A DNA stretch of 9,233 bases from an uncultured Clostridium sp. (GTDB lineage Bacteria; Bacillota; Clostridia; TANB77; CAG-508). The stretch lies in assembly GCA_947062645.1 (NCBI GenBank), contig CAMSQT010000037.1, positions 1-9,233 on the forward strand, written 5' to 3'. The notes beneath the pieces were generated by a model, which saw nothing but the letters and a program-made list of their open reading frames with translations, did no database searches and was not told the DNA's origin. Shown piece after piece: positions 5,399 through 9,233 of this stretch. Positions within the stretch are counted from its first letter, which is position 1; each line of letters opens with the position of its first letter. The position numbers were made by a program, and so were the translations under genes.

Positions 5399-5432
5399 TA
5401 TGTGAAAAAAGAAACGTCCCTAATTTCACATA
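5399..5432. repeat. REP-like palindromic hairpin, copy 2 (rsmB leader)
   Basis: Perfect 9-bp arms TATGTGAAA (5399..5407) and TTTCACATA (5424..5432) enclose the 16-nt loop AAAGAAACGTCCCTAA. The core ACGTCCCT and the leading AAAG are shared with copy 1 (4557..4585), while the stems differ. The right arm ends on the first base of the AGGAGG of rsmB (5432..5437), so a folded hairpin would crowd the ribosome binding site. Confidence 0.65.
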
Positions 5433-5444
5433 GGAGGAAAAAGA

Positions 5445-6824
5445 ATGGATAAAGCAAGACAGATAGCTTTGAAGGTGCTATATGAAGTGGATAAAAATGA
5501 TGCGTATTCCAATATTGCATTAGATGAGGCGCTAAGAAAAGCAAGAAAAGATAAGATAGTAGTAACGGCGCAAGATGTTGGGTTTATTTCTCAAATTGTT
5601 TATGGAACAACATCGTGGCGTTTGACGTTAGATGAGGTGATTAAAAAGTATTCGAATGTACGCATTAAGAAGATTTCACCATGGATTTTAAATATTTTGA
5701 GATTAAGTATTTATCAAATTTTGTTTTTGGATAAGGTTCCAAAATCTGCTGCTGTGAATGAAGGGGTAAATTTGGCTAAAAGATATGGTCATAAGGCAAG
5801 TAGCAATTTTGTGAATGCTATCTTGAGGAAAGTAGATAAAAAAGATTATGAGGCGTTTTTTGAGATTGAAAATGATGTGGAGAGAATTTCTAAAACTACT
5901 TCTATGCCAGAATGGTTAATAGAAGAGTTACGAAAAGATCAACAAGCAAAAGAACAAGGGGAAAACGAGGATAAAAATAAAGCAATAAAAAGAGTGGAAG
6001 CAATTTGCCGAGCATCTAATTTAAAACCACAAGTACATGCTCGTGTTAATTCATTAAAAACAACACAGGAAGCGCTAATGGAAGAGTTATCTGCTAAAAA
6101 AGCAGAGATAGAAAATTTTTTGGTATTGGAAAATGCAAAAAACATAGAAAACATAGGGGCTTTTCAAGAAGGGAAATTTACAATTCAAGATGAAATAGCA
6201 GGTTTAATTGCACTATTATTAGATCCAAAGCCACAAGATAAAGTGTTAGATGCTTGTAGTAGTCCGGGTGGAAAAACTACGTTTATGGCAGAACTAATGA
6301 ATAATGAGGGTGAAATTATAGCTTGGGATTTACATTCTCATCGTGTAAAATTAGTAGAAGATACAGCAAAACGATTAGGTATTGGTATTATAAAAACCCA
6401 AGTAAAAGATGCTACTATCTATGAAGAAAAATATAAAAATACTTTTGATAAAATATTGCTAGATGTACCATGCCTAGGTTTTGGCGTCTTAAAAAGAAAA
6501 CCAGATATTAAATGGAAAAGAAAAAAAGAAGAGATACAAGAAATAAAACAATTACAGTTACAAATTTTACAAACTTGTTCTAACTATTTAAAACCAAAAG
6601 GTGAGTTAGTGTATTCTACTTGTAGTATTTTAAAAGAAGAAAATGAAGAAGTAATAGAAGAATTTTTAAAAACAAATCCAAATTTTAAAATTACAAAAGT
6701 GGATTTGGAACCTTATATAAAGGAAGAAAAAATTAAAAAAAATGTCGAAAACGGGAATTTTATACAAGTTTATCAAAATGAAATAACCGATGGATTTTTT
6801 ATTGCCAAATTGCAAAAAGCCTAA
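5445..6824 (+). CDS. rsmB: 16S rRNA (cytosine-5)-methyltransferase RsmB
   Basis: RsmB methylates C967 (E. coli numbering) of 16S rRNA in the 30S subunit, using S-adenosylmethionine. The 459-aa protein has an N-terminal NusB-like RNA-binding domain (about 1..130: ARQIALKVLYEVDKNDAYSN, DVGFISQIVYGTTSW, KSAAVNEGVNLAKRYG, NFVNAILRKV) and a C-terminal Rossmann methyltransferase domain. SAM motif I is VLDACSSPGGKT at 267..278. Motif IV is DVPCLGFG with Cys343. Motif VI is YSTCS with the nucleophile Cys393. AGGAGG stands 7 nt before the ATG at 5445. The length is typical. Motif IV reads PCLGFG where many relatives have PCSGLG; both functional cysteines are kept. It stands alone here, between a hairpin leader and the pilus genes. 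Confidence 0.95.
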   Translation: MDKARQIALKVLYEVDKNDAYSNIALDEALRKARKDKIVVTAQDVGFISQIVYGTTSWRLTLDEVIKKYSNVRIKKISPWILNILRLSIYQILFLDKVPKSAAVNEGVNLAKRYGHKASSNFVNAILRKVDKKDYEAFFEIENDVERISKTTSMPEWLIEELRKDQQAKEQGENEDKNKAIKRVEAICRASNLKPQVHARVNSLKTTQEALMEELSAKKAEIENFLVLENAKNIENIGAFQEGKFTIQDEIAGLIALLLDPKPQDKVLDACSSPGGKTTFMAELMNNEGEIIAWDLHSHRVKLVEDTAKRLGIGIIKTQVKDATIYEEKYKNTFDKILLDVPCLGFGVLKRKPDIKWKRKKEEIQEIKQLQLQILQTCSNYLKPKGELVYSTCSILKEENEEVIEEFLKTNPNFKITKVDLEPYIKEEKIKKNVENGNFIQVYQNEITDGFFIAKLQKA

Positions 6825-6881
6825 ACAAAAAGCGTAGTGTTACAAAAATGTTACGTTTTCATTACAAGTATGTTAAACCTA

Positions 6882-6909
6882 TTGACTTTTTGCCAAATAA
6901 AGATAAAAT
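6882..6909 (+). promoter_or_regulatory. Candidate sigma-A promoter of the pilMN-pilO genes
   Basis: TTGACT (6882..6887) and TAAAAT (6904..6909) are separated by 16 bp. This leaves an A+T-rich leader of roughly 90 nt before pilMN, in which I see no riboswitch-like fold. The 182-nt gap from rsmB to pilMN holds nothing else that I can support. Confidence 0.5.
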
Positions 6910-7006
6910 ATAAATATATTTGAAGAAATGTGTAAAAAATTTGAAGTATGGATTTTTATTAATTTGTAAAAAATAAAAATAGATATCAATTAAAAAGGAG
7001 AAGACA

Positions 7007-8635
7007 ATGGCGAATTCAAGTTGCCTAGGGCTATATATCGAAGAACATCTAATTAAATATGCAAAAGTTTCAAAAGACCATGACAAAGTAAAAGTAGATG
7101 CATTTGGGCTTATGTTTTATGACAAAATAGGAGAAGCAATTGAACAAATTATCCAAGAAACTTACAGCCAAAAAACACCAATTAGCATCAACTTAGCAGA
7201 AGAAATGTACAACTATTTTGATATGTTTGCTTTACTTACCAAAAATGATTTAAGCAAAGCTATCAAAACAGAATTCGAATCTTACTGTGCAGAAAAAGGA
7301 TATAACCCAAACGTATTTGAAAGTAGATATGCAATTGTTGGAAACCAAGAAGAAAAGGAAAAAATAAAAATCATTCATATAGCAGACAACAAAATTGAAC
7401 TAAACAAACAAATTCAAGCAATAGAAGGCTATAGACTATCTAATGTTTCACCTATTTCTATGGCAATTCCAAATTTAATTGATATTGAAAAACATGAAAA
7501 TGCTTTAATAGTAAATATAGAAGATAGTACAACCGTAACTACTATATTAGATGACAAGGTATATAACATTGACAAAATAGAAGAAGGAAGCAGAGATTTT
7601 CTAACCAAAATCAACCTAAAAGAAAACTCTTACCTAAAATCTTATGAAATCTGTAAAAACACAACCATTTATACATCAGCAGGAAAAGAACTACAAACAG
7701 AAAATTCTAATTACTTAGAAGATATTATGCCAACACTATATACCATAGTAGGAAAAGTAAGAGAAATCGTAAGAGCTAATGGAGACAAGATTAAAAAAGT
7801 ATATCTTACTGGAACAGCAGCACTAATTAATAATATTGATTTATATTTCCAAGAATACTTAGAAGGTGTTACCTGTGAAATTCTAAAACCATACTTTGTT
7901 CAAAACCTAGCAGGTGATATAAGTATAAAAGATTATGTAGAAGTAAACTCTGCTATATCACTAGGAATGATGGGCATTGGGGTTGGAATTAGTGGGATGA
8001 ACTTCAAAGGACAAACCTTAGCTGATAAAATTCCAGACTGGTTAAAAATAGAAGTCAATCCAGAAAGAACAGGAAAAGATAAGAAAAACTTAGGTGGCAT
8101 GTTTACTTGGGATTTAGGACAACCTTTTGACAAAACAGAATTTGGGTTATTAAGAATAGCCATTGGACTTATTTTATTAGTTATCATCTATACAACATTC
8201 TCAGGACTATTATCGGGACAAATGAAGAAAAAAACACAAGAAGCACAAGAATTTATAACAGCTACAAAGCAACAAATTCAATTAGCAACAAATGATAATG
8301 AAAGAATTAATAGCAAAGTAAATGAATATACCAATATGTTAAAAAACTTACAAGAAGCAAATGACAGAATTACTGATAGAAGTAAAACCAGAAATGCCAT
8401 ACCAAATTTATTAAACCAAATCATGTCAATCGTACCAGAAAATGTACAATTAACATCAGTTGAAAACACAAGCGGTACACATGTTGTAATTAATGCACAA
8501 TCTAATAAATATGAACAACTTGGATACTTAGTAGCTAGAATGAAAACAGATGTTATTTTAACCAATGTGATTTCAACAGCAGGACAAAAAGATAATAACG
8601 TAGTTAGCATTAAAATAGAAGGAGAATTGCCATGA
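7007..8635 (+). CDS. pilMN: Type IV pilus assembly protein PilM-PilN fusion
   Basis: PilM is a cytoplasmic actin-like protein and PilN its membrane partner. Together with PilO they form the alignment ring that links the pilus motor to the envelope. Here both are one 542-aa protein, as described for pilMN of Clostridioides difficile. Residues 1 to about 335 are PilM-like (GLYIEEHLIKYAKV, ALIVNIEDSTTVTTILDDK, IKKVYLTGTAALINN). After a linker, the PilN part has one membrane segment (about 382..403, LLRIAIGLILLVIIYTTF), a coiled coil (about 410..460), and a C-terminal domain (IPNLLNQIMSIVPENVQLTS, then YEQLGYLVARM). The nucleotide-binding signatures of PilM look degenerate. AAGGAG lies 6 nt before the ATG at 7007. 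The stop overlaps the pilO start (ATGA). Confidence 0.88.
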   Translation: MANSSCLGLYIEEHLIKYAKVSKDHDKVKVDAFGLMFYDKIGEAIEQIIQETYSQKTPISINLAEEMYNYFDMFALLTKNDLSKAIKTEFESYCAEKGYNPNVFESRYAIVGNQEEKEKIKIIHIADNKIELNKQIQAIEGYRLSNVSPISMAIPNLIDIEKHENALIVNIEDSTTVTTILDDKVYNIDKIEEGSRDFLTKINLKENSYLKSYEICKNTTIYTSAGKELQTENSNYLEDIMPTLYTIVGKVREIVRANGDKIKKVYLTGTAALINNIDLYFQEYLEGVTCEILKPYFVQNLAGDISIKDYVEVNSAISLGMMGIGVGISGMNFKGQTLADKIPDWLKIEVNPERTGKDKKNLGGMFTWDLGQPFDKTEFGLLRIAIGLILLVIIYTTFSGLLSGQMKKKTQEAQEFITATKQQIQLATNDNERINSKVNEYTNMLKNLQEANDRITDRSKTRNAIPNLLNQIMSIVPENVQLTSVENTSGTHVVINAQSNKYEQLGYLVARMKTDVILTNVISTAGQKDNNVVSIKIEGELP

Positions 8636-9189
8636 AAAAATTATTAATGCTAATTCTAATTGGACTACTAGTAATGCTTGGTATTTACATTGCAGTTATT
8701 GGATTTGAAGTAGGGAATATAGAGATTTTAAGTTATGTAGGAATACAAAACAAAAACAAAGAACTTGACCAAAAAATCCAAGAAGCTAGTAAATTAGCAG
8801 AAAAAGATTTTAAACAAGCAGTAAGTACAGTAAAAGATAGTAGTAAAAATTTAGAACAAGCAAAAAAAGAATATGATGATTTAACCGTTGTAAGTGCAGA
8901 AGGAGATGTACAAGTAGCAAATCAATTAGAAAGATATGAAGTAGAAACTTTATGGGTAAAACTAGGAAATTATGCAACAAGTGAAGGTGCTGTTGTTAGA
9001 ATTGATATTGTACAAGGAAATACAAAAGATACTTACAATTTAAGATTTACGGTAAATGGAAGCTATATTTCTATTACTGATTTTATAGCTGATATTGAAA
9101 ATGATAGTACCCTAGGATTTAAAATAGAAGAATTTAAAATGGTACCATCAGAAAATACCTTACAAGGTTCTTTCGTTTGCAAAGAAATT
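8632..9189 (+). CDS. pilO: Type IV pilus assembly protein PilO-like, 3'-truncated
   Basis: The gene runs off the genomic insert: 186 codons are present, with no stop before the adapter at 9190. The product has a cytoplasmic start MKKLL, one membrane segment (about 4..25, MLILIGLLVMLGIYIAVIGF), a coiled coil (about 42..82, KELDQKIQEASKLAEKDF) and the beginning of the globular domain. That domain includes LRFTVNGSYISITDFIADIE, which resembles the PilO C-terminal pattern of a strand followed by YxxlxxFixdIE. PilO pairs with PilN outside the cytoplasmic membrane. The start overlaps the pilMN stop by ATGA, and AAGGAG (8619..8624) precedes it, so the two genes are translationally coupled. The name rests on this order and architecture more than on strong motifs. 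Confidence 0.78.
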
Positions 9190-9233
9190 AGATCGGAAGA
9201 GCGTCGTGTAGGGAAAGAGTGTTGGATCGAGTG
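9190..9233. other. Illumina adapter plus 11-nt tag (artefact, 3' end)
   Basis: AGATCGGAAGAGC begins the reverse complement of the Illumina read-1 adapter (9190..9222), followed by the tag TGGATCGAGTG (9223..9233). These 44 bases are the exact reverse complement of 3..46. Genomic sequence ends at about 9189. Confidence 0.98.

Noticed and set aside
6831..6860. Terminator after rsmB (AGCGTAG/TTACGTT)
   Set aside because: The stem needs two G-T pairs, has a 13-nt loop and lacks a T tract, so it is too weak to annotate.
6910..7006. Cyclic-di-GMP riboswitch before pilMN, as seen upstream of some clostridial pilus operons
   Set aside because: The leader is almost all A+T, and I find no conserved riboswitch core or stable helices.

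Overview
The window is one assembled fragment from a low-G+C, spore-forming, type-IV-piliated Firmicute, most likely a member of the Clostridia. The A+T-rich codon use, the Bacillus/Clostridium-style infC-rpmI-rplT operon with a structured leader, the spoVA sporulation genes and the clostridial-style fused pilMN gene all point that way. No species can be named. Only about 47..9189 is genomic. Both ends carry the same 44 bases in inverted orientation, consisting of the Illumina read-1 adapter plus an 11-base tag. This is library sequence, and it truncates the first and last genes.

Layout. (1) 47..831 (+): 3' part of a sodium/calcium-exchanger-family membrane protein. (2) 875..2250 (+): promoter, folded leader, infC (apparent ATC start), rpmI, rplT and a terminator, i.e. 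the classic IF3-bL35-bL20 autoregulated operon. (3) 2263..3101 (+): a self-contained unit with its own promoter, a perfect 15-bp palindrome, two small unrecognised genes and a shared terminator. Its base and codon use differ from the rest. (4) 5297..3121 (-): a forespore-type operon, dodecin-like gene - spoVAC - spoVAD - spoVAEb. Its products are expected to move dipicolinic acid into and out of the spore. Both spoVAD and spoVAEb need a single +1 shift to be read through. (5) 5445..6824 (+): rsmB, a 16S rRNA m5C methyltransferase, transcribed divergently from the spoVA operon. (6) 7007..9189 (+): pilMN fusion and the 5' part of pilO, the inner-membrane alignment subcomplex of a type IV pilus machine.

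Most worth a second look. The two spoVA frameshifts are of the same kind. In each, the conserved protein continues if one C is skipped in front of GGT-A, and each site is an in-frame CGG codon. I found no other in-frame CGG in any recognisable gene of the window. Two hairpins with unrelated stems but the same loop core (ACGTCCCT / AGGGACGT) sit directly against the ribosome binding sites of spoVAD and rsmB, and look like REP-type palindromic elements. The infC leader can form mutually exclusive structures that fit attenuation. The dodecin-like gene heading the spoVA operon lacks the flavin-stacking Trp. Whether the frameshifts are sequence errors, real mutations or recoding cannot be settled from this sequence alone.
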